13,345 nt of DNA from Lysobacterales bacterium (GTDB lineage: Bacteria > Pseudomonadota > Gammaproteobacteria > Xanthomonadales > Rhodanobacteraceae). The stretch is from contig JAAFHE010000030.1 in assembly GCA_013298265.1 (NCBI GenBank), positions 1-13,345 of the forward strand, read 5' to 3'. Positions 1-6,457 of this stretch are shown one piece after another (the first letter of the stretch is position 1; every line of letters starts with the position of its first letter). The notes beneath the pieces were generated by a model. That model was not told the origin of the DNA. It saw nothing but the letters and a program-made list of their open reading frames with translations, and made no database searches. The translations under genes were made by a program, and so were the position numbers.

Positions 1-518
1 TTGAGCTGGAGGCGCACCCCCGGATGCTCGTCGCGAAACGCGCGCACCAGCGGCGGCAGCAGGTACTGGATCGTCGACGAGCCGGCCGCGATGCTGACCT
101 CGCCCGCATCCAGTCCCTGTAGCTGACTACGGAACTGCTGGTCGAGCCCTTCGAGCCCCTCCACCAGCGGCCGCGCCAGTTCGTACAGCATCTGGCCCTC
201 GCGCGTCAGCACGAAGCGCGGCCTCGCGCGCTCCAGCAGGCGCACGTCCAGCTCGGTTTCCAGCGCGGAGAGCTGCAGGCTGATCGCCGCCTGCGAGAGG
301 AATAGCGCCTCCCCGGCGCGCGCCAGGGTGCCGAACTTCACAATATGGCAAAACGCACGCAATTGCTTGATTCTATTGCCTTTGTAGTAGAAGCGTGGAG
401 TTTTTTCAGCATCTCCGCGCGGTTTGGTCTTGCGCTTGGCACGCGCGCGCGCCGGTGTAGCGGCAGGCGGCACTGCACCGCCGCGCCCCGGTTTCAAACG
501 ATCGTTTGATGTCGCCAT
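1..518 (-). CDS. LysR-family transcriptional regulator, N-terminal 172 residues (runs off left edge)
   Basis: This is a DNA-binding regulator divergent from aceB, so probably the regulator of the glyoxylate shunt. I translated the minus strand from the ATG at 518-516; the frame stays open to the window edge, and an in-frame TGA lies just upstream of the start. Residues about 50-107 form a LysR winged helix-turn-helix (FLSQAAISLQLSALETELDV, then LTREGQMLYE). Residues about 108-136 are the linker helix, and GEVSIAAGSSTIQYLLPPLV opens the effector-binding domain. The C-terminal two thirds of that domain is outside the window. Unusually, about 49 residues precede the HTH; they are rich in Ala, Pro, Lys and Arg (ARARAKRKTKPRG) and end in RFYYKGNRIKQLRAF. 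Most LysR proteins start their HTH within the first few residues. Family assignment is firm. The regulated target is inferred from divergence and the operator-like palindrome at 537-561. Confidence 0.9.
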   Translation of the reverse strand, partial: MATSNDRLKPGRGGAVPPAATPARARAKRKTKPRGDAEKTPRFYYKGNRIKQLRAFCHIVKFGTLARAGEALFLSQAAISLQLSALETELDVRLLERARPRFVLTREGQMLYELARPLVEGLEGLDQQFRSQLQGLDAGEVSIAAGSSTIQYLLPPLVRAFRDEHPGVRLQL

Positions 519-536
519 GATTTTCAATCACTTGGA

Positions 537-561
537 ATTGCTTTAACGATGTTAAAGCAAT
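537..561. promoter_or_regulatory. Perfect palindrome between lysR and aceB, probable LysR operator
   Basis: Two 11-base arms (ATTGCTTTAAC and its exact reverse complement) flank a GAT spacer centred on 549. Within it, T542 and A554 form the T-N11-A arrangement typical of LysR-type recognition sites. A partly matching outer pair, TTTCAAT at 522-528 and ATTGAAA at 564-570, extends the dyad. The site is 19 bases from the lysR start and about 64 bases upstream of the inferred aceB transcription start, the usual place for a LysR activator that also represses itself. The palindrome is seen directly; the role is inferred. Confidence 0.75.
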
Positions 562-578
562 GCATTGAAATGTTTGGT

Positions 579-606
579 TTGTCAAATGGTGCACCGCACG
601 CATAGT
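579..606 (+). promoter_or_regulatory. Candidate sigma-70 promoter for aceB
   Basis: TTGTCA at 579-584 and CATAGT at 601-606 are separated by 16 bases. They match the -35 consensus at five of six positions and the -10 at four of six. Transcription would start near 613, giving a leader of about 30 bases. The -10 is imperfect, as expected of an activated promoter. On the opposite strand a perfect TTGACA (585-580) overlaps the -35, but I found no good -10 for it. Confidence 0.45.
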
Positions 607-641
607 CTCGACCCCCTTGAAGCCGGTGGACGGAGATGGCG

Positions 642-2240
642 ATGGCAGTTCCTGTGGACCAGTTCAGCGCGGCAGCGGTGGACATCCGTGCCGTGCTCAA
701 GCCCGGCTACGAGCAGATCCTGAGCACACCGGCACTGGCCTTCCTTGCTGCGCTGCACCGGCGCTTCGATGCGCGCCGGCGCGAACTGCTCGAGGCCCGC
801 ATCACCCGGCAGAGCCGCTTCGATGCCGGCGAGCTGCCGGACTTCCTTCCCGACACCCGCGCAATCCGCGAATCCGATTGGACCGTCGCGCCGATTCCGG
901 TCGCCCTGATCGACCGCCGCGTCGAAATCACCGGCCCGGTCGAACGCAAGATGATCATCAACGCGCTGAACTCGGGCGCGAAGGTGTTCATGGCTGACTT
1001 CGAGGATTCCTCGGCGCCGACCTGGGAGTCGATGCTCGACGGCCAGATCAACCTGCGCGACGCCGTCGCCGGCACGATCGACTACCGCACAACCGACGGC
1101 CGCGAATATCAGCTCAAGCCCGATACCGCCGCGCTCGTCGTGCGTCCGCGCGGCTGGCACCTGCCCGAAAAGCATGCCCGCGTCGACGGCGAGGAAATGG
1201 CCGGCGCGCTGTTCGACTTCGGCCTTTACGCCTTCCACAACGCGCAGATCCTGCAAGGCCGCGATCGCGGACCGTATTTCTACCTGCCGAAACTGGAAAG
1301 CCATCGCGAAGCGGCGCTGTGGGACGAGGTGATGGCGTTTGCCGAAACCGAACTGGATCTATCCGCCGGCAGCATGAAGGCGACCGTGCTGATCGAGACC
1401 CTGCCGGCGGTGTTCGAGATGCACGAGATCCTGTACGCGCTGAAGACGCGCGTCGTCGGCCTGAACTGCGGCCGCTGGGACTACATTTTTTCCTATATCA
1501 AAACGTTCCGCGCCCATCGCAGCCACATCCTGCCCGAGCGCAGCCAGGTCGGCATGACCGTGCCGTTCCTCAAGGCCTATTCGGAATTGCTGATCCAGAC
1601 CTGCCATCGCCGCGGCGCCTTTGCCATGGGCGGCATGGCGGCGCAGATCCCGATTTCCGGTGACGCCGACGCAAACGAGCAGGCGCTGACACGCGTGCGC
1701 GCCGACAAGCAGCGCGAGGCCAGGGCCGGCCACGACGGCACCTGGGTGGCGCACCCGGGCCTGATCGCGGTGGCGCTGGCCGAGTTCGACGCGGCCATGC
1801 CGGGCGCGAACCAGCTCGACAGGCTTCGCGACGACGTGCGCGTGTCCCGCGACGACCTGATCATCGCGCCAGCCGGAACGATCACGCGCGCGGGCTTCCT
1901 CAACAACATCGACGTCTGCGTGCGCTACCTCGCCGCCTGGCTCGACGGCCTGGGCTGCGTGCCTATCCACCACCTGATGGAAGACGCGGCCACGGCGGAG
2001 ATTTCGCGTGCCCAGCTATGGCACTGGCTGCATCACGCCGGACTGAAGCTCGACGACGGCACGCCGCTGGATTTCGCGCTGTTCGACGAAGCCATCCAGA
2101 CCATCACCGAGCGCCTGCCCAAGTCCGGCCTGCCAGGACAGGAGCGTGTGCCGCAGGCCGCCTGGATGCTGGCCGAGCTCACCCACGCGCGCCAGCTCGC
2201 CGATTTCCTGACTCTGCCCGCTTACGCGCTGCTGCCGTAG
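642..2240 (+). CDS. aceB: Malate synthase A
   Basis: The enzyme condenses glyoxylate with acetyl-CoA to give malate and CoA, the second step of the cytoplasmic glyoxylate shunt, using Mg2+. The 532 residues match the length of E. coli AceB and align along the whole length from memory. Numbered from this start, the visible motifs are KVFMADFEDS near 115-123 and VRPRGWHL near 167-174 with the catalytic Arg. IETLPAVFEMHEI holds the metal ligand Glu252, and the family signature GLNCGRWDYIFSYIK holds Asp280. MEDAATAEISR holds the catalytic-base Asp448, and the C-terminus DFLTLPAYALLP is typical. Start choice: CGGAG at 631-635 abuts an ATG at 636 but lies six bases before this one, so 642 is preferred; 636 would add two residues. 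It is first in a pair with aceA and divergent from lysR. Confidence 0.96.
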   Translation: MAVPVDQFSAAAVDIRAVLKPGYEQILSTPALAFLAALHRRFDARRRELLEARITRQSRFDAGELPDFLPDTRAIRESDWTVAPIPVALIDRRVEITGPVERKMIINALNSGAKVFMADFEDSSAPTWESMLDGQINLRDAVAGTIDYRTTDGREYQLKPDTAALVVRPRGWHLPEKHARVDGEEMAGALFDFGLYAFHNAQILQGRDRGPYFYLPKLESHREAALWDEVMAFAETELDLSAGSMKATVLIETLPAVFEMHEILYALKTRVVGLNCGRWDYIFSYIKTFRAHRSHILPERSQVGMTVPFLKAYSELLIQTCHRRGAFAMGGMAAQIPISGDADANEQALTRVRADKQREARAGHDGTWVAHPGLIAVALAEFDAAMPGANQLDRLRDDVRVSRDDLIIAPAGTITRAGFLNNIDVCVRYLAAWLDGLGCVPIHHLMEDAATAEISRAQLWHWLHHAGLKLDDGTPLDFALFDEAIQTITERLPKSGLPGQERVPQAAWMLAELTHARQLADFLTLPAYALLP

Positions 2241-2310
2241 GGGGAATTCCATACACGTTGTCGAGCTATCGCTCTTGCGTTGGGCATCAGATGTCCACGA
2301 CCCCGCCAAC

Positions 2311-2325
2311 GCCTGCTTTGCAGGC
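2311..2325 (+). other. Small hairpin in the aceB-aceA spacer
   Basis: GCCTGC at 2311-2316 pairs with GCAGGC at 2320-2325 around a TTT loop. There is no U-tract, so it is not a convincing terminator. It lies in the 150-base spacer (2241-2390), which otherwise shows no gene and no clear promoter. It could be an mRNA-processing or stability element that sets the AceB to AceA ratio, or it may be chance. Confidence 0.3.
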
Positions 2326-2390
2326 ATTGGCCGCCGCCAAACCCGTATTGCTCACCACATTCGCACCACACGACCACAAGGCTGATGACC

Positions 2391-3689
2391 ATGACGAATG
2401 CTTTCGCGACCGCCGAACAGCTGTCCCAGGACTGGCAGAACAATCCGCGCTGGGCCGGCGTCACGCGCAACTATTCCGCCGCCGACGTGGTACGCCTGCG
2501 CGGCACTGTGCCGATCGAGCATTCGATCGCCCGCCTCGGCGCGGAAAAGCTCTGGAGCCATCTGCACAAGGAACCGTTCGTCAATGCCCTCGGCGCGCTG
2601 ACCGGCAACCAGGCCATGCAGCAGGTCAAGGCCGGCCTCAAGGCAATCTACCTGTCGGGCTGGCAGGTCGCCGCCGACGCGAACATCGCCGGCGAAATGT
2701 ACCCGGACCAGTCGCTATACCCGGCCAACTCGGTGCCGCAGGTGGTCAAGCGCATCAACAACACGCTGCTGCGCGCCGACCAGTTGCACCATGCCGAAGG
2801 CAAGGACGACATCGACTGGCTGCAGCCCATCGTGGCCGACGCGGAAGCCGGCTTCGGCGGCGTGCTCAATGCGTTTGAGCTCATGAAGGCCATGATCGAG
2901 GCTGGCGCCGCGGGCGTGCATTTCGAAGACCAGCTCGCCAGCGTCAAGAAATGCGGCCACATGGGCGGCAAGGTACTGGTGCCGACGCGCGAGGCGATCG
3001 AGAAACTCAACGCCGCGCGCCTTGCGGCCGACGTCATGGGCGTGCCGACGATTCTGGTCGCACGCACCGACGCCGAAGCCGCCGATCTGCTGACCTCGGA
3101 CATCGACGACAACGACAAGTCCTTCTGCACCGGCGAACGCACCGTCGAAGGTTTCTACAAGACCCGGCCCGGCATCGACCAGGCCATCAGCCGCGGCCTC
3201 GCCTACGCGCCCTACGCCGACCTGGTCTGGTGCGAAACCGGCAAGCCGGACCTCGCCTTCGCCAAGCGATTCGCCGAGGCCATCCACGCCAAATACCCGG
3301 GCAAGATGCTGGCCTACAACTGCAGCCCGAGCTTCAACTGGAAGAAGAACCTCGACGACGCGACCATCGCGAAGTTCCAGAAGGAAATCGCGAGCTACGG
3401 CTACAAGTTCCAGTTCATCACGCTGGCCGGCTTCCACTCGCTGAACTATTCGATGTTCAACCTGGCCTACGGCTATGCGCGCAACCAGATGAGCGCGTTC
3501 GTCGAACTGCAGGAAGCGGAATTCGCCGCAGCCGAGCGCGGCTTCACCGCGGTCAAGCATCAGCGCGAAGTGGGCACCGGCTACTTCGACGCGGTCACGC
3601 AGACCATCCAGAACGGCCAGTCCTCGACCACCGCGCTGAAAGGCTCGACCGAGGAAGAGCAGTTCCACGGCACCCGCCACGCGGCCTGA
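2391..3689 (+). CDS. aceA: Isocitrate lyase
   Basis: The enzyme cleaves isocitrate to succinate and glyoxylate, the entry step of the glyoxylate shunt, in the cytoplasm and Mg2+-dependent. The 432 residues (E. coli 434) show the family from end to end. The active-site loop is KKCGHMGGK with nucleophile Cys188, the metal and substrate region is [12 protein letters not shown], and [21 protein letters not shown] and the C-terminal TGSTEEEQF are all present. No key residue is missing. Start choice: AAGG at 2378-2381 is nine bases before this ATG and only three before another ATG at 2385, which would add Met-Thr. A longer upstream reading (to 2280) is Pro/Arg/His-rich, unlike the family, and was discarded. 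It follows aceB by 150 bases and is probably cotranscribed with it. The closing hairpins start about 60 bases after the stop. Confidence 0.97.
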   Translation: MTNAFATAEQLSQDWQNNPRWAGVTRNYSAADVVRLRGTVPIEHSIARLGAEKLWSHLHKEPFVNALGALTGNQAMQQVKAGLKAIYLSGWQVAADANIAGEMYPDQSLYPANSVPQVVKRINNTLLRADQLHHAEGKDDIDWLQPIVADAEAGFGGVLNAFELMKAMIEAGAAGVHFEDQLASVKKCGHMGGKVLVPTREAIEKLNAARLAADVMGVPTILVARTDAEAADLLTSDIDDNDKSFCTGERTVEGFYKTRPGIDQAISRGLAYAPYADLVWCETGKPDLAFAKRFAEAIHAKYPGKMLAYNCSPSFNWKKNLDDATIAKFQKEIASYGYKFQFITLAGFHSLNYSMFNLAYGYARNQMSAFVELQEAEFAAAERGFTAVKHQREVGTGYFDAVTQTIQNGQSSTTALKGSTEEEQFHGTRHAA

Positions 3690-3750
3690 GCCGCCGGCGG
3701 CCCAGGCCACGCATCGATCTGGGTCTCCAGGCCGGGCGCCACGAAGCAGA

Positions 3751-3811
3751 TCTCCTGGGGAGGAGAGAGGTACGCCGGACCCGATCACCGGATCGGGTCC
3801 GGCCGTACTTT
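3751..3811 (+). terminator. Tandem hairpins ending the aceBA unit
   Basis: The first hairpin is TCTCCT (3751-3756), loop GGGG, AGGAGA (3761-3766). The second is much stronger: CCGGACCCGATC (3775-3786), loop ACCG, then its perfect complement at 3791-3802. One bulged C (3803) lets GTACG (3770-3774) pair with CGTAC (3804-3808). Only three T follow, so it is not a textbook rho-independent terminator, but position and strength suggest it ends or protects the aceBA mRNA. Confidence 0.6.
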
Positions 3812-3881
3812 GCGGCGCTTTGGATACGCCGGCGGCGACCCCAGATAACGCGCCGTGAACCCGGCTCCGCACCGGCTCGGC

Positions 3882-3887
3882 TACAAT
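3882..3887 (+). promoter_or_regulatory. -10 box TACAAT close to a start codon
   Basis: TACAAT matches the sigma-70 -10 consensus at five of six positions and ends only seven bases before the ATG at 3895. Transcription would start at or within a base or two of the ATG, giving a leaderless or near-leaderless mRNA. No good -35 is seen at 16-18 bases. A direct repeat CCGGCTC (3861-3867 and 3872-3878) lies just upstream. Confidence 0.5.
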
Positions 3888-3894
3888 CCCGCCC

Positions 3895-4512
3895 ATGACC
3901 AATATCGTGAAATTCAAGGCGCGCGGCCCGCGCGCCTACCTGCGCGAGGCGCAGGAGCAGCAGATACCCGTCCGGATCAAGCGTGAAGGCATCGATCCGG
4001 GCTGGGTTCACGGCATGATCGTCGACGTTTCCGGCGATTTCGTGCTGATAGCCGAAATTTCCGATTCGATGCGTTTCGACGGCTTTCTTGCCCTTTCCCT
4101 GGGCGACGTGAGCCATGCCGAAGAAGATCCGTCGCGCGAATTTGTCGAGAAGGCGCTGGCGCTGAACGAGGAAACCCTCAAGGCGCCGCCCGGTTTCCCG
4201 CTCGACAACTGGGCCAACGTGGCGCGCGCCGCGGCGGCGCTGGCGCCGGTGATCTCGGTGAACATGCTCGATGAAGAAACCGGCGAAGCCAGCTACATCG
4301 GAAAACTCGAGAACGCCGGTCCCGAAGTGCTGACCCTGCGCGAGATCGACCCGAACGCGCGCTGGTATCCGGATGCCGGCGACTACGAGTACGACGACAT
4401 CGGTTCCATCGGCTTCGGCACGTCGTACATGCAGACCCTGTTCCGCGTCGCCGGCGAACCCGGCGGCCCGGTGCCGCAGGAGCCGCGCCTGCACAGTACC
4501 GACCCGCGCTAG
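3895..4512 (+). CDS. Conserved-looking cytoplasmic protein of unknown function
   Basis: I do not recognise this 205-residue protein. It has no signal peptide or membrane segment. The N-terminal half (about 20-75) alternates hydrophobic and polar residues around Gly (PGWVHGMIVDVSGDFVLIAE), suggesting a small beta-barrel. A mixed helical stretch follows (about 80-130). The C-terminal part is acidic with an aromatic patch (ARWYPDAGDYEYDDIGSI), then a low-complexity Pro/Arg tail. There is no Cys or metal motif. The ATG is chosen because the TACAAT -10 box sits seven bases upstream and no in-frame alternative looks better; there is no Shine-Dalgarno sequence. The next gene starts 11 bases after the stop, so the two are probably cotranscribed and translationally coupled. 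Confidence 0.8.
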   Translation: MTNIVKFKARGPRAYLREAQEQQIPVRIKREGIDPGWVHGMIVDVSGDFVLIAEISDSMRFDGFLALSLGDVSHAEEDPSREFVEKALALNEETLKAPPGFPLDNWANVARAAAALAPVISVNMLDEETGEASYIGKLENAGPEVLTLREIDPNARWYPDAGDYEYDDIGSIGFGTSYMQTLFRVAGEPGGPVPQEPRLHSTDPR

Positions 4513-4523
4513 GCCCGCCGGCG

Positions 4524-4868
4524 TTGCGCCCTACCGGCATCACCCTGCACCGCGCCTCGCATCTGCTCGAAGTGAGCTTCGAGTCAGGCGAGACGTTCAG
4601 GCTGCCCTGCGAATACCTGCGCACTCACTCGCCCAGCGCGGAAGTACAGGGGCACGGTCCGGGTCAGCGCGTACTCGTGCCCGGAAAGCGCCATGTCAAC
4701 ATCAACGCGATAGACCCGGTTGGCCATTACGCCGTGCTGCTGCGTTTCGACGACGGCCATCAGACCGGTATCTTTTCCTGGACCGTGCTGCATGATCTGG
4801 GCCGCAACCAGGACACGAACTGGGCTGCTTACCTCGCGGCGCTGGAGCAGGCCGGGCTGGCGCGCTAA
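4524..4868 (+). CDS. DUF971 family protein (gamma-butyrobetaine hydroxylase-like N-terminal domain)
   Basis: This is a 114-residue single-domain protein. Its hallmarks are GITLHRASHLLEVSF at the N-terminus, LPCEYLRTHSPSAEVQGHGPGQ, then GKRHVNINAIDPVGHYAV and DDGHQTGIFSWTVLHDLG. This matches the DUF971 domain, which also forms the N-terminal domain of eukaryotic gamma-butyrobetaine hydroxylase. The stand-alone bacterial form has no settled function. The start is TTG at 4524: it fits where family members begin (two residues before G-I-T) and no in-frame ATG or GTG is nearby. No Shine-Dalgarno is seen, so translation probably relies on coupling to the gene ending at 4512. In several gammaproteobacteria DUF971 lies near hslVU and ubiE; ubiE is close here, and hslVU is not in the window. 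Confidence 0.88.
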   Translation: MRPTGITLHRASHLLEVSFESGETFRLPCEYLRTHSPSAEVQGHGPGQRVLVPGKRHVNINAIDPVGHYAVLLRFDDGHQTGIFSWTVLHDLGRNQDTNWAAYLAALEQAGLAR

Positions 4869-4989
4869 AGACACGGCGAGCGGCCACATCCGCGAAATAC
4901 CGATTCCGGCAAAAGCCAGGCCGGCTCCTCCCTTCCCCTGCGTCACAATTACCGGCCAAATAGACCCTACGGTAACGGTGGGGATGTCG

Positions 4990-5424
4990 ATGCGTGTTCC
5001 CAGATTCCTGACCACACTGTTAGGTCACGTCTTCCTGCTGGCCGCGGCCTGCGCGGGCGCGGCCACGTTGCCCGGCAAGACCGAACTGCGCATCGAGGTT
5101 CGGCAGCCTGACGGTGCCCGGGCCATCCTCGCACGCAACCTCGACACACAGGCAGAACGCGCCTTCGGCATCAGCAACGGCAGCGACGGACGTCCGGAAG
5201 CGCTGGGCGCACCGCTGCCACCGCAGCCGCCGGCGAATGCGGAATACCCGCCCGGCGCGTCGCAGCTCGAGTTCGTGCAGAAGCGCGGTGTCTGGGTCCG
5301 CACGACGACGTTCAGGCGTGGCGACGATGGGACCTGGCTGCAGACGTCGGACCAGCTCGACAATCCCCGTGACAAGACGACGCTGAGCAAGCCGCTGGTA
5401 GGCACGATACGGCCGGTGCAGTAG
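4990..5424 (+). CDS. Small exported protein of unknown function
   Basis: This 144-residue protein has an N-terminal signal: a basic n-region (MRVPR), a hydrophobic core (FLTTLLGHVFLLAAACAGA) and a probable cleavage near AGA-ATLPG. LAAAC resembles a lipobox but has Ala where Leu/Val/Ile is usual, so lipoprotein status is open. The mature part has beta-like segments (TELRIEVRQPDGARAILAR), a Pro-rich linker (PLPPQPPANAEYPP) and a second beta-like segment (LEFVQKRGVWVRTTTFRRGD). I recognise no family. Start choice: GGTGGGG at 4977-4983 abuts an ATG at 4984 but is six bases from this one, so 4990 is preferred. The 121-base gap after the DUF971 gene holds no other gene. Confidence 0.75.
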   Translation: MRVPRFLTTLLGHVFLLAAACAGAATLPGKTELRIEVRQPDGARAILARNLDTQAERAFGISNGSDGRPEALGAPLPPQPPANAEYPPGASQLEFVQKRGVWVRTTTFRRGDDGTWLQTSDQLDNPRDKTTLSKPLVGTIRPVQ

Positions 5425-5467
5425 CGGCGAGCGGCGCAGTGCAGCGCAAGGCATGCCGCCTACCTCA

Positions 5468-5488
5468 ATTGCGGCATCGCGCCGCAAT
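5468..5488 (+). other. Hairpin upstream of ubiE
   Basis: ATTGCGGC at 5468-5475 pairs perfectly with GCCGCAAT at 5481-5488 around a five-base loop. It has no T-tract. It lies 43 bases after the stop of the exported-protein gene and just upstream of the ubiE promoter region, so it may be a weak terminator or a 3'-end protector separating the two units. Confidence 0.4.
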
Positions 5489-5514
5489 CCAGTGAACGGC
5501 AGGGCCGGGTGCGC

Positions 5515-5520
5515 TAGCAT
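5515..5520 (+). promoter_or_regulatory. Candidate -10 box for ubiE
   Basis: TAGCAT matches the -10 consensus at four of six positions and ends nine bases before the ubiE ATG. The best -35 at 17 bases is GTGAAC (5492-5497), a poor match. If real, the leader would be about two bases, a near-leaderless start like that at 3895. No Shine-Dalgarno sequence precedes the ATG, which fits this reading. Confidence 0.35.
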
Positions 5521-5529
5521 CGCCAGCCT

Positions 5530-6279
5530 ATGAGCGACCAGCCCACCACCCATTTCGGCTACCGCGACGTTCCGGTCGCGGAGAAGCAGAAACTCGTCGG
5601 CGAGGTGTTCACCTCCGTCGCAGCGAACTACGACCTCATGAACGACCTGATGTCGTTCGGCATCCACCGGCTCTGGAAGCGGCACTTCGCCGCCGTCAGC
5701 GGCCTGCGCCGTGGCGACCGCGTGCTGGATCTGGCCGGCGGCACTGGCGACATCGCGGCGCTGCTGCTGCCCCTGGTCGGCGAACAGGGCGAGGTCGTCG
5801 TCGGCGACATCAACAGCGCCATGCTGCGCGTCGGCCGCGACCGCCTCACCGACCGCGGCCTGGTGCAGGGATTGCGTTATGCGCAGATGAACGCGGAGGC
5901 ATTGCCGTTCCCGGATCGTAGCTTCGATGCGGTGACGATCGCGTTCGGCCTGCGCAACGTGACCGACAAACAACGCGCCCTTGGTGAGATGCACCGCGTG
6001 CTGCGGATCGGCGGTCGCGCGCTGATCCTCGAATTTTCTGCCGTGCGCCAGGACTGGCTCAAGCCGCTATACGAATTCCACTCGTTCCAGGTACTGCCGC
6101 GCCTGGGCCGGCTGTTTGCCCAGGACGCCGACAGCTACCGCTATCTGGCCGAGTCCATCCGCAAGCACCCCGACCAGGAAACCCTGGCCGGCATGCTGGA
6201 GCAGGCGGGCTTCGCCAAGGTCGAGGTGCGCAATCTCAGCGCCGGCATCGTCGCGATTCACCGCGGCTACCGGGTCTGA
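5530..6279 (+). CDS. ubiE: Ubiquinone/menaquinone biosynthesis C-methyltransferase UbiE
   Basis: UbiE is a SAM-dependent methyltransferase that C-methylates the benzoquinol intermediate of ubiquinone and, where made, demethylmenaquinol. It acts on the cytoplasmic side of the membrane. The 249 residues match E. coli UbiE (251). Visible motifs are [25 protein letters not shown] near 27-50 and SAM motif [11 protein letters not shown] at 65-74. The acidic residue of motif II is Asp93 (VVGDIN), followed by [13 protein letters not shown] near 121-133 and [10 protein letters not shown] near 138-147. The C-terminal signature [20 protein letters not shown] ends in HRGYRV. Nothing is missing. The start is the ATG at 5530, which fits the family N-terminus (THFGYRDV). 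It stands apart from ubiJ and ubiB, which follow it in many relatives but not here. Confidence 0.96.
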   Translation: MSDQPTTHFGYRDVPVAEKQKLVGEVFTSVAANYDLMNDLMSFGIHRLWKRHFAAVSGLRRGDRVLDLAGGTGDIAALLLPLVGEQGEVVVGDINSAMLRVGRDRLTDRGLVQGLRYAQMNAEALPFPDRSFDAVTIAFGLRNVTDKQRALGEMHRVLRIGGRALILEFSAVRQDWLKPLYEFHSFQVLPRLGRLFAQDADSYRYLAESIRKHPDQETLAGMLEQAGFAKVEVRNLSAGIVAIHRGYRV

Positions 6280-6291
6280 CGGCAGCGCCGA

Positions 6292-6309
6292 ACCGGCAAC
6301 CGCGCCGGT
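6292..6309 (+). other. Short hairpin just after ubiE
   Basis: ACCGGC (6292-6297) pairs with GCCGGT (6304-6309) around a six-base loop, 12 bases after the ubiE stop. There is no T-tract. It is a possible weak 3'-end structure of the ubiE mRNA. Confidence 0.3.
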
Positions 6310-6380
6310 GACGACCCACACTCGTCTTCCGCACCACTGCCTGCCGTTGCCGGCACCGCACGAATTGAAGCAGCACTCCA

Positions 6381-6405
6381 GCCGCCAGCGGCGGCAACTG
6401 CCGCC
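6381..6405 (+). other. Mutually exclusive GC hairpins upstream of the M1 peptidase
   Basis: GCCGCC (6381-6386), GGCGGC (6390-6395) and GCCGCC (6400-6405) are spaced by AGC and AACT, so the middle block can pair with either neighbour. This switch-like layout sits about 50 bases before the peptidase start, in a 178-base gap that otherwise holds no gene. In such GC-rich DNA it may be chance. Confidence 0.3.
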
Positions 6406-6457
6406 ACCGGCGCGCAATGGCATACTCGGCACTTTCGTATGCCACGCGAACCTCGCC

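Noticed and set aside
2280..2384. N-terminal extension of isocitrate lyase
   Set aside because: The added residues are Pro/Arg/His-rich and unlike AceA. A Shine-Dalgarno-like AAGG precedes the ATGs at 2385 and 2391.
2018..2878. 286-codon open frame on the plus strand overlapping aceB end and aceA
   Set aside because: It is out of frame with two certain genes and Arg/Pro/Ala-rich, as expected of a high-GC shadow frame. Only the part from the ATG at 2291 inside the aceB-aceA spacer was kept as a low-interest note.
3690..3701. GC palindrome GCCGCCGGCGGC right after the aceA stop
   Set aside because: It has no loop to form an RNA hairpin, and such palindromes are common in DNA of this composition.
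2715..3917. 400-codon minus-strand frame opposite aceA
   Set aside because: It is antisense to the full, intact aceA and shows no family features; it is explained by codon-position GC bias.
6116..6457. N-terminal extension of the M1 peptidase back into ubiE
   Set aside because: It overlaps ubiE in another frame and would bury a clear signal peptide that starts at 6458.
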